Shown here piece by piece: positions 7,235 to 14,152 of a stretch of 19,034 bases of DNA (position 1 is its first letter; every line of letters starts with the position of its first letter). The notes below the pieces were generated by a model. It worked only from the letters and a program-made list of their open reading frames with translations, was not told where the DNA came from and did no database searches. Where the stretch lies: positions 1 to 19,034 of the forward strand of contig CANHOY010000010.1 in the NCBI GenBank assembly GCA_947462495.1, read 5' to 3'. A program made the translations under genes and the position numbers. The stretch is from Bacteroidota bacterium. Its GTDB lineage: Bacteria; Bacteroidota; Bacteroidia; Chitinophagales; Chitinophagaceae.

Positions 7235-8329
7235 ATGAGCGAAATATTAAACACTCCTTTTACCCATAAACATATTGCACTGGGCGCGAAAATGGCACCC
7301 TTTGCTGGTTACAATATGCCTATTAGCTATACTGGTATTAACGATGAACATGCAGCGGTAAGAAATAAAGTGGGTGTGTTTGATGTAAGTCATATGGGAG
7401 AGTTTATTTTAAGAGGGCCTCATGCACTGGATTTAATTCAAAGTGTTACTTCTAATGATGCATCCCTATTAGAAGATGGTAAAGCGCAATACAGTTGTTT
7501 ACCTAATACGGATGGTGGGATTGTAGATGATTTATTGGTGTATTGTGTAGAGAAAAATAAAGTATACATGTTGGTAGTGAACGCTTCTAATATTGAAAAA
7601 GATTGGAATTGGATTTCGAAACACAATACGCAAGGAGTAGAGATGCATAATATAAGTCCTAAAACTGCATTGTTAGCGGTGCAAGGTCCTAAAGCTACAC
7701 AAGTGATACAAACATTAACTAAAATGGATGTAACCAATATGCCTTATTATAGTTTTGCTAAAGGGGAAATGCTAGGCATAGAGAATGTATTGATAAGTGC
7801 AACGGGGTATACAGGGGCTGGTGGAGTTGAAATTTATTTTGAAGATATTAATGACAATGCCAATAAAATTTGGGAGGCTATTTTTGAAGCGGGAGCCGCT
7901 TTTGGTATTCAACCCATTGGTTTAGGTGCCAGAGATACTTTGCGTTTAGAAATGGGATTTTGTTTGTACGGAAATGACATTGATGATACCACTAGTCCTA
8001 TAGAAGCAGGCTTAGGTTGGATAACTAAGTTCACTAAATCCTTTACCAACTCAACAGTCTTGGCGAATCAAAAAGCAAATGGAGTTTCCAAAAAATTAGT
8101 TGGTTTTGAAATGATTGATCGCGGTATACCTAGACATTATTATGAAATTAAAGATGCAGCTGGTACACTAATTGGTTCTGTTACTTCTGGTACTCAGGCA
8201 CCAAGTTTGGGCAAAGCCATTGGAATGGGCTATGTAGCTGCCGAACATGCCAAGCCTGGAACAGCTATATATATTGACATTCGCAATACTTTAGTGAAAG
8301 CACAGGTAGTGAAGTTTCCTTTTAAATAA
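7235..8329 (+). CDS. gcvT: Aminomethyltransferase, glycine cleavage system T protein
   Basis: GcvT transfers the methylene group from aminomethyl-lipoyl H protein to tetrahydrofolate and releases ammonia in glycine breakdown. The 364 residues match the family length. Recognisable motifs are the folate-domain segment VGVFDVSHMGEF (about 46-57), GGIVDDLLVY containing the conserved Asp98/Asp99, SATGYTGAGGVEIYFE, and GLGARDTLRLEMGFCLYGNDID followed by TSPIEAGLGWITKF. The C-terminal barrel includes TSGTQAPSLGKAIGMGYV. The ATG at 7235 gives MSEILNTPFTHKH, a normal start; the TTG at 7193 would place the promoter box inside the coding region. gcvH and gcvP are not in the window. Related folate proteins such as YgfZ lack several of these motifs, so the identification is firm. 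Confidence 0.95.
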   Translation: MSEILNTPFTHKHIALGAKMAPFAGYNMPISYTGINDEHAAVRNKVGVFDVSHMGEFILRGPHALDLIQSVTSNDASLLEDGKAQYSCLPNTDGGIVDDLLVYCVEKNKVYMLVVNASNIEKDWNWISKHNTQGVEMHNISPKTALLAVQGPKATQVIQTLTKMDVTNMPYYSFAKGEMLGIENVLISATGYTGAGGVEIYFEDINDNANKIWEAIFEAGAAFGIQPIGLGARDTLRLEMGFCLYGNDIDDTTSPIEAGLGWITKFTKSFTNSTVLANQKANGVSKKLVGFEMIDRGIPRHYYEIKDAAGTLIGSVTSGTQAPSLGKAIGMGYVAAEHAKPGTAIYIDIRNTLVKAQVVKFPFK

Positions 8330-8394
8330 GTTTAAGTTCAATTTATTTGTACCTATTTTTCTTGAGATAAATACTGAATTTTGACATGCATAAG

Positions 8395-8407
8395 AATTGC
8401 AATTTTG
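8395..8407 (+). promoter_or_regulatory. Possible promoter region of the ssb gene
   Basis: CAATTTTG at 8400-8407 is one base from TAnnTTTG, with TTG of TTTTGACAT at 8381-8383 some 16 bases upstream, shorter than usual. It overlaps a 10-base palindrome AATTGCAATT (8395-8404), and a short inverted repeat TTTGTT/AACAAA (8404-8409 and 8414-8419) follows. These could be chance in AT-rich DNA. Confidence 0.3.
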
Positions 8408-8429
8408 TTGCTTAACAAATCAAATTCTT

Positions 8430-8789
8430 ATGAAAGCAATTAAAAACAAAGTGCAATTGATCGGACATTTAGGGGCCGATCCGGAAATCAAAATTTTTAA
8501 AGAAAACAATCAATTGGCCAATATGCGTTTGGCGGTCAATGACCGTTATAAAAATGCCAAGGGGGAATGGGTGGAGGAAACGCAATGGTTTAATTTGGTA
8601 GCCTGGTCTAAGCTGGCTCAGTATGTTGAAAAATATCTAGTCAAAGGAATTGAGGTAGCTGTGGAAGGAAGATTGCTTACGAAATCCTATACCGATAAAA
8701 ATGCAGTCAAAAGGGTAAGTACAGACATTATTGTTTCAGAAATATTAATTTTAAGTAAGAAAAATGCGGTCACAAAAGAATTAGTTTAA
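8430..8789 (+). CDS. ssb: Short single-stranded DNA-binding protein without the acidic tail
   Basis: This 119-residue protein is a single OB-fold SSB that would coat single-stranded DNA. The fold is recognised from NKVQLIGHLGADPEIK at the start, LANMRLAVNDRYKNAKGEWVEETQWFNLVAWSKLAQYVEKYLVKG in the middle, and VAVEGRLLTKSYTDK. Canonical housekeeping SSBs continue with a flexible linker and end in an acidic DDDIPF-like tip that recruits repair and replication partners. Here the protein stops shortly after the fold at KKNAVTKELV. It may therefore be a specialised or secondary SSB, with the main copy elsewhere. The ATG at 8430 is supported by the normal family start MKAIKNKVQLIG. Confidence 0.9.
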   Translation: MKAIKNKVQLIGHLGADPEIKIFKENNQLANMRLAVNDRYKNAKGEWVEETQWFNLVAWSKLAQYVEKYLVKGIEVAVEGRLLTKSYTDKNAVKRVSTDIIVSEILILSKKNAVTKELV

Positions 8790-8802
8790 AATAAGTGTTT
8801 TG

Positions 8803-8810
8803 TATCTTTG
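8803..8810 (+). promoter_or_regulatory. Bacteroidota-type -7 box for the comB-like gene
   Basis: TATCTTTG matches TAnnTTTG exactly and ends only 6 bases before the ATG at 8817. Transcription would start about 2-4 bases before, or at, the start codon, giving a leaderless or near-leaderless mRNA. It lies in the 27-base gap after ssb, so this gene can be expressed independently. Confidence 0.55.
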
Positions 8811-8816
8811 TGTCTT

Positions 8817-9554
8817 ATGAATGCAGTAAAGAAATCGAAACCTAGTTTACATACCGTACTTACGCCACAGCTTTTAGATCTATATGAGATTAAAGATAGT
8901 ATTGTAGTTATTATAGATGTTTTCAGAGCTACTTCCACCATTGCGACTGCTTTATACAATGGAGCCAGTAAAGTGATACCGGTGGATTCGCCAGAGCTTT
9001 GTATTGAAGTGGGAAAACAAACGAGTGGTGTGACTGCGGGGGAAAGAGATGGTAAAATAATACCGGGACTATCTTATGGTAATTCACCATCAGAATACCC
9101 AAGGTCTTTTATTGAAAATAAAACTTTGGTAATTACCACTACCAATGGAACTAAGCTGTTGCATATGGCCTTGAAACAAGGCGCAAAAAATATCATTACA
9201 GGTTCTTTCCCCAACCTGAGTAAAGTAGTTGAGTTTCTAAAAAGCCAAGATTCGCCTGTTATTTTAGGATGCTCTGGCTGGAAAAATAAATTCAACATTG
9301 AAGATGTTTTATTTGCTGGGGCAGTCATTGAAGAAGTAAAGACGCATTTTGATATTCAATGTGATAGTAGTTTTATGGCCAATCAGCTATATATGCAACA
9401 AAAGGATCAATTAACTACTTATATTAAAACAGTCACTCATTGGCATCGTTTGGCTGCTTTTGGACTAGAAGAGGACATGTTATATTGTATTTCAAGAGAT
9501 GTAGCCCCATCTTTGCCTATTTTTAAGGAGGGTGCGCTGATCAATCAGGTTTAA
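8817..9554 (+). CDS. comB: 2-phosphosulfolactate phosphatase family protein (ComB)
   Basis: This 245-residue protein belongs to the ComB family, whose characterised members dephosphorylate 2-phosphosulfolactate to sulfolactate on the way to coenzyme M. Family segments are VVIIDVFRATSTIATAL with Asp34 (about 31-47), AGERDGKIIPG (74-84), YGNSPSEY (87-94), LVITTTNGTKLL (104-115) and GCSGWKNKFNIEDVLFAGA (151-169), including acidic residues expected to bind magnesium. Length and motif order are complete, so activity is likely. No other coenzyme M gene is visible, and Bacteroidota are not known to use that cofactor, so the true substrate is open. The ATG at 8817 was preferred to the in-frame TTG at 8808, which lies inside the promoter box. 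Confidence 0.88.
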   Translation: MNAVKKSKPSLHTVLTPQLLDLYEIKDSIVVIIDVFRATSTIATALYNGASKVIPVDSPELCIEVGKQTSGVTAGERDGKIIPGLSYGNSPSEYPRSFIENKTLVITTTNGTKLLHMALKQGAKNIITGSFPNLSKVVEFLKSQDSPVILGCSGWKNKFNIEDVLFAGAVIEEVKTHFDIQCDSSFMANQLYMQQKDQLTTYIKTVTHWHRLAAFGLEEDMLYCISRDVAPSLPIFKEGALINQV

Positions 9555-9610
9555 TTTTTTTATTTTCCACATTCATTGGAATAGGACTACATATTTAGCT
9601 AGCAAAGCCT

Positions 9611-9618
9611 TACATTTG
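9611..9618 (+). promoter_or_regulatory. Bacteroidota-type -7 box for the SNF2 gene
   Basis: TACATTTG matches TAnnTTTG exactly and lies 36 bases before the ATG at 9654. Its 3' part overlaps a 10-base palindrome ATTTGCAAAT (9614-9623). No obvious -33 TTG is found at 17-23 bases. Transcription would begin close to 9623-9625, at the foot of the next hairpin. Confidence 0.5.
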
Positions 9619-9624
9619 CAAATT

Positions 9625-9645
9625 GCCCTTTTTTAAGGGCTTTTT
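9625..9645 (+). terminator. Hairpin with T-run between comB and the SNF2 gene
   Basis: GCCCTT (9625-9630) pairs with AAGGGC (9635-9640) around a four-T loop and is followed by five Ts. This is a compact intrinsic terminator, 71 bases after the comB stop. It lies downstream of the putative SNF2 promoter, so a transcript from that promoter would begin with this hairpin. It may end comB transcripts, act as a 5' stabilising hairpin, or do both. Confidence 0.6.
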
Positions 9646-9653
9646 GTACCATT

Positions 9654-12600
9654 ATGGCATTACCCTACTTAGTAAAACACATTTATAGCTACGGCACCGA
9701 AGAGGTGATACGTCGCGGTAAAAAAATATTTGCCCTTAAAAATATTGAACTCGCAAAATTTGATCCTTTAATTGGAACTATATTTTGCAGGGTAAAAGAT
9801 GATGGGTATAGTACTTATTATAAAGTCACCATTGAGAATTTTAAGAGTGCTGCCACTTTATCTTTAAGATGTGGTTGTCCTTATAATTTATCTGAAGTAT
9901 GTAGACATAAGGCAGCTGCCTTATTTTATGTGCAGGATTTACTAGATAAAAATTTATTAGACTACAAGCCCGCATCTTATAAAACAACCCATACCTTATT
10001 AAGAACAAAAAGCTTGGATCTAAAAATGATCCGAATGTTATGTTCTAAGAACGTCTTTGAAAAAGCTGAAGAAACATTAAAATCAATAAGGCCACATATT
10101 GTTGAAAGCGAAAATGAAAAAGTAGTTGCTGAATTTCACGATAAAGGGAAAACCCATCAAATTATTATTCAAAAAAATGAAGAGCGTTTTTTTGATACTT
10201 CTTGCGATTGTTTATCTGAAACTGAATATCCACTTTGTATACATAAGACCATTTTATTATTGCAGCTGTTTCAACTAAAGGGTGCAGATTATTTTGAAAC
10301 CATTCGTAATTGGGATAGAGAAAAAAATAAGCTTTTAGCATTATATGGTTACACCTTAGATGATTATATAGAAGATAAGTTTGAATTTATTTATCACGAT
10401 GGAAAACCCTTTTTAAAAGTATTAGATGAGAAAGTTTTAAAGTTGAATGCCAATAGTGCTATTACGACCATCAAAAGGCCTAAGTCAAATGACTGGGACT
10501 TAGAAGAGGAAGACAGTGAAAGTACTAAGCAAGTGGAAGTGAAGGAACGCTATGGTATAGTTATGCAGCATCAGCCTACGGCATATCCATATATAATTTT
10601 CAATGTTATTAAAGGAGAAGTAAATGAAGAAGGCACTTCTTTTATTGGAAAAGTAGAAAAACTCGATTTAGCTAAATTGGTGGTACCTGCTTTAATTAAA
10701 GAAGAAGATAAAATACTAATACAACTAGTTAAGAAATTACAAACTGCAGAAATGTCTAAGTTCTTAAATAAGAATTCTCCATTTCAGGGCATATGGGATA
10801 CCATTGTTCACGCAGAGGAAGATAGTTTGCCCGATGAAACCAAGGAATTAATTCAAGAATACCTTCATCCAAAGTTAGAGAAGGTCTGGAGAGACTTATC
10901 GGAACATCCATTTAATTTTTTCCTACCTCAGAATAAACCATTTACTACTGCTAATTTACACAAGGCGGAATTGGTATTTAATACCATTCAGCCTAGTTTT
11001 AAAGTGGAGAAAGAAGAGGGTAGATACCTAGTATATGCAGGAGTAAATTTACCAGAAGGAAATATTCCATTAGAAGAGAATCATGCAAAGTCGAATTTTA
11101 TTTTTCAATACCATCATCAATTTTTTGTTTGGAAAAATAGAGACGATTTATTTTGGGTGGAAAAGTTTATGCCCAAAGGTTTTCATGAAATTGATTTAGA
11201 TCAATGGCCGCAGTATTTACAAAGTACTTTATTGCCTTTGTCTAAAAAATACCAAGTAGCTTTAGAGAATGTCTTACAAGAAAAAGTAAAAGGGGTGAAG
11301 CCTCAATTACAAATTTTATTAAAAGAAAATGGGGACTATTTATTTTTTGAACCTTTATATGCCTATAATGAAATCATAGTTCAAAAAGAAGATGGTCCTT
11401 CGGTGATTCAACAAGTTGGCGATAAAATTATTATTTTAGAAAGAGATCTGGCTGCAGAAAGACAATTAATGAATATTATAGAACAATTGCATTCAGGTTT
11501 TATTCGACCCAATGAAGGCAATGTATTGGCTTTAAAAGGAGCTGAGGTATTAAAAAATAATTGGTTCTTTTTGTTTATAGATACGCTTCGTGAAAAACAA
11601 ATTCCATTATTTGGTACAGAGTATTTAAAACAATTTAAATTTAATACGGCCAAGCCTTCTACTAAATTATACATTAGTAGCAATACGGATTGGTTTGATG
11701 CGAAAGTGGAAATTTCTTTTGGTGAGCAAAAGGTATCTGTTCAGGATATAAAAAATATGTTGTCTAATAAGCAACAGTTTGTACCCTTAAAAGATGGTAG
11801 TTTGGGAGTACTTCCCGAAAAATGGCTCAATAAATATTCTTTATTGTTTAAGGTTGGGGAAGGGAAAACGGACACTTTAAAATTAAGTAAATACCATTTT
11901 TCTATTTTAGATGAATTGTATCAACAAAGAGATGAGGAAGAACTAATTTTTCAATTGGAAGGCAAGTATGAAAAAATTAGAGAACGTTATGCTATAGCGG
12001 ATATCACCCCTCCCGAACACTTATTGCCTATTTTACGTCCATATCAGGTAAGTGGGTTTCAGTGGTTGAATTATTTACATGATGTACAATGGGGCGGCAT
12101 ATTAGCAGATGACATGGGATTGGGTAAAACCATACAAACCCTGTCTTTCTTACAGCATTTAAAACAAAAGAACGGCAAATTGGTGGCTTTAGTAGTTTGT
12201 CCAACGACACTTTTATACAACTGGCAAAATGAATTAAAAAAGTTTACGCCTAGCTTAACATATCATATTCATCATGGAGGAAGCAGAAACAAGCAACTCA
12301 TTTTAAAAGAAGAGGTAGAAGTAATCATTACCACTTATGGTACTTTAAGAAGTGATATAAAAATGTTTGTGGAAGTTAATTTTGATTATGTGATTTTGGA
12401 TGAAAGTCAGGCCATTAAAAATCCTTCTAGTAAAGTGACCAAAGCAGCTTGCTTATTAAAAGCGGCTAATAAATTATGCTTAAGTGGTACGCCTTTACAA
12501 AACAATACTTTTGATATTTATGCTCAAATGAATTTTCTAAATCCAGGCATGTTGGGCACGGTGGAATATTTCAAGCATAATTTTTCGATGCCTATTGACA

Positions 12601-13418
12601 AGTTTGATGAGCAAGAACAAAAAGAGCATCTACGTAAATTTGTTTTTCCTTTTATATTAAGAAGAACGAAAGAACAAGTGGCCAAAGACTTACCTGAAAA
12701 ACAAGAAATGGTTTTGTATTGTGAAATGGGTGATGCACAAAGAAAAATTTATGAAGCTTACCGAAATGATTACAGAGATAAATTAATAGGAATGGTGGAA
12801 GAGAAGGGCATACAAAAATCACAACTTTCCATTTTACAAGGATTAATGAAATTGAGACAAATTTGTGATAGCCCTGCTATTTTAAAAGACGAAGCTTATC
12901 CTAATGAGTCTGTAAAACTGGATGAACTTACTCGTGAAATTGCCGAAAACATAGGCGGGCACAAGGCTTTGGTGTTCTCACAATTTTTAGGCATGTTGGC
13001 GCTTATTAAAGAGCAGTTAAAAAAATTAGGCATCGACTATGAGTATTTTGATGGTGGAAGTACTATTCAAGAAAGAGAACGTGCCATTGAACGATTCCAA
13101 AATGACGACAATTGTCGTGTATTTTTAATTTCATTAAAAGCGGGTGGCGTAGGTTTAAATTTAACGGCAGCCGATTATGTTTACATTGTAGATCCTTGGT
13201 GGAATCCTGCGGTAGAACAACAAGCGATTGATAGAACCCATAGAATAGGACAAACAAAAAATATTTTCGCGTATCGAATGATTTGTAATGATACGGTAGA
13301 AGATAAAATTTTAAAACTACAAGAAAGAAAAAGAAATTTAGCAAAGGAATTAATATCGGATGAAGTGGGCTTTGTTAAATCTTTAACCAAGGACGATATT
13401 GCTTATTTATTTAGTTAA
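9654..13418 (+). CDS. SWIM zinc-finger SNF2-family DNA translocase/helicase-like protein
   Basis: This 1254-residue protein joins an N-terminal SWIM zinc-binding module to a C-terminal SNF2 ATPase, as in large bacterial Rad54/HepA-like proteins that move along DNA or remodel DNA-protein complexes. The SWIM motif CxCx7CxH is C73, C75, C83, H85. A second, similar set CxCx8CxH occurs at C184, C186, C195, H197. A long poorly conserved middle region (about 200-790) follows. ATPase motifs are all present: ADDMGLGKTIQT near 817-827, DESQ near 916-919 for motif II, LSGTPLQNN for motif III, and helicase C-terminal LISLKAGGVGLNLTAADYVYIVDPWWNP with DRTHRIGQ starting at Asp1193. The gene stands alone, with its own promoter box and hairpin upstream. 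There is no nuclease domain or defence partner, so a DNA repair or transcription-related role is inferred. Confidence 0.92.
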   Translation: MALPYLVKHIYSYGTEEVIRRGKKIFALKNIELAKFDPLIGTIFCRVKDDGYSTYYKVTIENFKSAATLSLRCGCPYNLSEVCRHKAAALFYVQDLLDKNLLDYKPASYKTTHTLLRTKSLDLKMIRMLCSKNVFEKAEETLKSIRPHIVESENEKVVAEFHDKGKTHQIIIQKNEERFFDTSCDCLSETEYPLCIHKTILLLQLFQLKGADYFETIRNWDREKNKLLALYGYTLDDYIEDKFEFIYHDGKPFLKVLDEKVLKLNANSAITTIKRPKSNDWDLEEEDSESTKQVEVKERYGIVMQHQPTAYPYIIFNVIKGEVNEEGTSFIGKVEKLDLAKLVVPALIKEEDKILIQLVKKLQTAEMSKFLNKNSPFQGIWDTIVHAEEDSLPDETKELIQEYLHPKLEKVWRDLSEHPFNFFLPQNKPFTTANLHKAELVFNTIQPSFKVEKEEGRYLVYAGVNLPEGNIPLEENHAKSNFIFQYHHQFFVWKNRDDLFWVEKFMPKGFHEIDLDQWPQYLQSTLLPLSKKYQVALENVLQEKVKGVKPQLQILLKENGDYLFFEPLYAYNEIIVQKEDGPSVIQQVGDKIIILERDLAAERQLMNIIEQLHSGFIRPNEGNVLALKGAEVLKNNWFFLFIDTLREKQIPLFGTEYLKQFKFNTAKPSTKLYISSNTDWFDAKVEISFGEQKVSVQDIKNMLSNKQQFVPLKDGSLGVLPEKWLNKYSLLFKVGEGKTDTLKLSKYHFSILDELYQQRDEEELIFQLEGKYEKIRERYAIADITPPEHLLPILRPYQVSGFQWLNYLHDVQWGGILADDMGLGKTIQTLSFLQHLKQKNGKLVALVVCPTTLLYNWQNELKKFTPSLTYHIHHGGSRNKQLILKEEVEVIITTYGTLRSDIKMFVEVNFDYVILDESQAIKNPSSKVTKAACLLKAANKLCLSGTPLQNNTFDIYAQMNFLNPGMLGTVEYFKHNFSMPIDKFDEQEQKEHLRKFVFPFILRRTKEQVAKDLPEKQEMVLYCEMGDAQRKIYEAYRNDYRDKLIGMVEEKGIQKSQLSILQGLMKLRQICDSPAILKDEAYPNESVKLDELTREIAENIGGHKALVFSQFLGMLALIKEQLKKLGIDYEYFDGGSTIQERERAIERFQNDDNCRVFLISLKAGGVGLNLTAADYVYIVDPWWNPAVEQQAIDRTHRIGQTKNIFAYRMICNDTVEDKILKLQERKRNLAKELISDEVGFVKSLTKDDIAYLFS

Positions 13419-13495
13419 CACTTTTTTAGTAGCCTTCTTTTTAAAAAAAGTAGCTAAGCTTTTAATTCTATTTCAGCGTAATAGTTATTTCTAAT

Positions 13496-13810
13496 TTACT
13501 TAATTTCTGCAGCAGCTAGATTCGCCTTTGGATTTTTCAAAAATTCATTTTTGCATTCAACAGAACAAAATCCCAATACCTTATTTTCATAATGGGTGGT
13601 GTCATGTATCCCTGCAGTCACCGGCATGCCACAAGTGGGATCTTTTTTATTATTTACTAAGCTTACTGCAAAAGTTTTTTCGGTAGCCGTATCCGCTGCC
13701 ACCACATTCATGGTATCGGTGGTGGAAACTGAATTAGTTGAATTGCTTTGGCCACAGGCTAATATTAGCAAAACACATCCTACTAAAAATCCACTTTTTA
13801 CTATTTTCAT
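13496..13810 (-). CDS. Small lipoprotein with a YHS-type metal-binding domain
   Basis: This 104-residue protein begins MKIVKSGFLVGCVLLILACG, a lipoprotein signal peptide with lipobox ILAC and lipidated Cys19. A Ser/Thr-rich spacer follows, then a YHS-like domain at about 55-95: DPTCGMPV with Cys60, and GFCSVECKNEF with Cys82 and Cys86. YHS domains occur in heavy-metal enzymes and transporters and are thought to bind metal through such cysteines. The protein would sit on the inner or outer membrane facing the periplasm. The gene converges on the SNF2 gene across a 77-base gap, and its own promoter box lies 17 bases upstream. No metal transporter is visible nearby, so copper, mercury or another metal cannot be chosen. 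Confidence 0.85.
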   Translation of the reverse strand: MKIVKSGFLVGCVLLILACGQSNSTNSVSTTDTMNVVAADTATEKTFAVSLVNNKKDPTCGMPVTAGIHDTTHYENKVLGFCSVECKNEFLKNPKANLAAAEIK

Positions 13811-13826
13811 ACATTCCTATTTGCTA

Positions 13827-13834
13827 CAAAATTA
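13827..13834 (-). promoter_or_regulatory. Bacteroidota-type -7 box for the YHS lipoprotein gene
   Basis: On the minus strand this reads TAATTTTG, an exact TAnnTTTG match, 16 bases from the ATG at 13810. The predicted leader is about 12 bases. A clear -33 element was not seen. Confidence 0.5.
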
Positions 13835-13954
13835 CGATTCTATTAGGGGATCTTAAAACTAACAGCCATTCATTTTAGGGTGAATAGAGACCTTTTAGTC
13901 CTAATTAGATCAAATTAGAGGGGGCCTTAAGCCCTATTTGTCTATTTTATTTTA
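13835..13954. other. Divergent intergenic region upstream of the arginine leader
   Basis: No ORF is supported here. It contains short inverted repeats that could be regulatory: ATTCA/TGAAT (13869-13873 and 13881-13885), CTAATT/AATTAG (13901-13906 and 13913-13918) and GGGC/GCCC around CTTAA (13922-13934). None matches an operator that I can name with confidence. An arginine repressor site is one possibility, since this lies upstream of the arginine operon. Confidence 0.4.
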
Positions 13955-13962
13955 TACTTTTA
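13955..13962 (+). promoter_or_regulatory. Possible -7 box for the arginine operon
   Basis: TACTTTTA is one base from TAnnTTTG. TTTG at 13937-13940 lies 14 bases upstream, shorter than the usual -33 spacing. It would start a transcript near 13967, at the left arm of the hairpin that can sequester the leader ORF ribosome site. It is the best candidate found between the divergent genes, but it is weak. Confidence 0.35.
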
Positions 13963-13966
13963 GGTC

Positions 13967-13986
13967 CTCCTTCTTATACAAAGGAG
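13967..13986 (+). promoter_or_regulatory. Strong Shine-Dalgarno sequence in a self-sequestering hairpin
   Basis: AAGGAG at 13981-13986 lies 8 bases before the leader ATG at 13995. An exact complement, CTCCTT at 13967-13972, precedes it across an 8-base loop. The ribosome site can therefore be hidden in a 6-bp hairpin. Strong Shine-Dalgarno sequences are uncommon in Bacteroidota, and the other starts in this window mostly lack one, so its presence here is notable. Confidence 0.6.
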
Positions 13987-13994
13987 TAATCTAA

Positions 13995-14120
13995 ATGAAA
14001 CAGGTACAATTACATACAATTATCGCTAGTGCAAAATATGCACCAGTACCTGTTTTGAATGAACCGAGCCCAATTTTGATGCCTAGCATTATAGGCTTTT
14101 TCTGCCGACGTGGATTCTGA
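13995..14120 (+). CDS. Candidate arginine operon leader peptide (41 residues)
   Basis: This short ORF starts with ATG after a strong Shine-Dalgarno sequence and ends at TGA, followed immediately by an in-frame TAG. The peptide begins MKQVQLHTIIASAKYAP and ends PSIIGFFCRRGF. Its only two arginines are adjacent, Arg38 (CGA) and Arg39 (CGT) at 14106-14111, two codons from the last sense codon. The ORF lies 96 bases upstream of the first gene of an arginine operon, as expected for a leader whose translation reports arginyl-tRNA or arginine supply. It overlaps three inverted repeats that could form alternative RNA structures. I do not recognise the peptide family, and expression is inferred from the ribosome site and context. 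It could instead be a chance ORF or an arrest peptide. Confidence 0.6.
   Translation: MKQVQLHTIIASAKYAPVPVLNEPSPILMPSIIGFFCRRGF
13998..14055 (+). promoter_or_regulatory. Long-range stem in the arginine leader
   Basis: AAACAGGTAC (13998-14007) is perfectly complementary to GTACCTGTTT (14046-14055). Within the loop a second hairpin, GTGCA (14029-14033) with TGCAC (14039-14043), can form. The outer stem begins directly after the leader start codon, so initiating ribosomes would compete with it. Confidence 0.55.
14081..14101 (+). terminator. Terminator-like hairpin inside the leader ORF
   Basis: GCCTA (14081-14085) pairs with TAGGC (14092-14096) around a six-base loop and is followed by TTTTT (14097-14101). 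It resembles a weak intrinsic terminator or pause site and sits five bases before the tandem Arg codons. A ribosome at those codons would cover its right arm. Confidence 0.45.
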
Positions 14121-14152
14121 TAGGACGAGCAATTGGCACTTGCCCCTATCAG
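14117..14152 (+). promoter_or_regulatory. Stable hairpin at the leader stop codon
   Basis: CTGATAGG (14117-14124) pairs perfectly with CCTATCAG (14145-14152), and an inner stem GCAA (14129-14132) with TTGC (14140-14143) can extend it. The left arm contains the leader stop TGA and the next in-frame TAG. A ribosome terminating or stalled at the end of the leader would block formation. It is followed by an A-run, not a T-run, so it is not itself an intrinsic terminator. Confidence 0.6.

Noticed and set aside
8395..8419. Palindromes AATTGCAATT and TTTGTT/AACAAA upstream of ssb as a damage-response operator.
   Set aside because: Short, AT-rich and not matching an operator that I can name; chance occurrence is likely.
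9654..13418. SNF2 protein as a core of an anti-phage defence system.
   Set aside because: No nuclease, methyltransferase, phospholipase D or other partner lies nearby; the flanks are comB and a lipoprotein, and the domain layout fits common housekeeping SWIM-SNF2 proteins.
13419..13495. Possible bidirectional terminator between the convergent SNF2 and lipoprotein genes (CTTCTTTTTAAAAAAAG region).
   Set aside because: The pairing is only A-T runs with one G-C pair; it is too weak to call against the AT-rich background.
13869..13885. ATTCA-N8-TGAAT as an ArgR box upstream of the arginine operon.
   Set aside because: The half-sites are inverted relative to the enteric ArgR consensus and I cannot confirm a Bacteroidota ArgR motif; kept only as part of the intergenic description.
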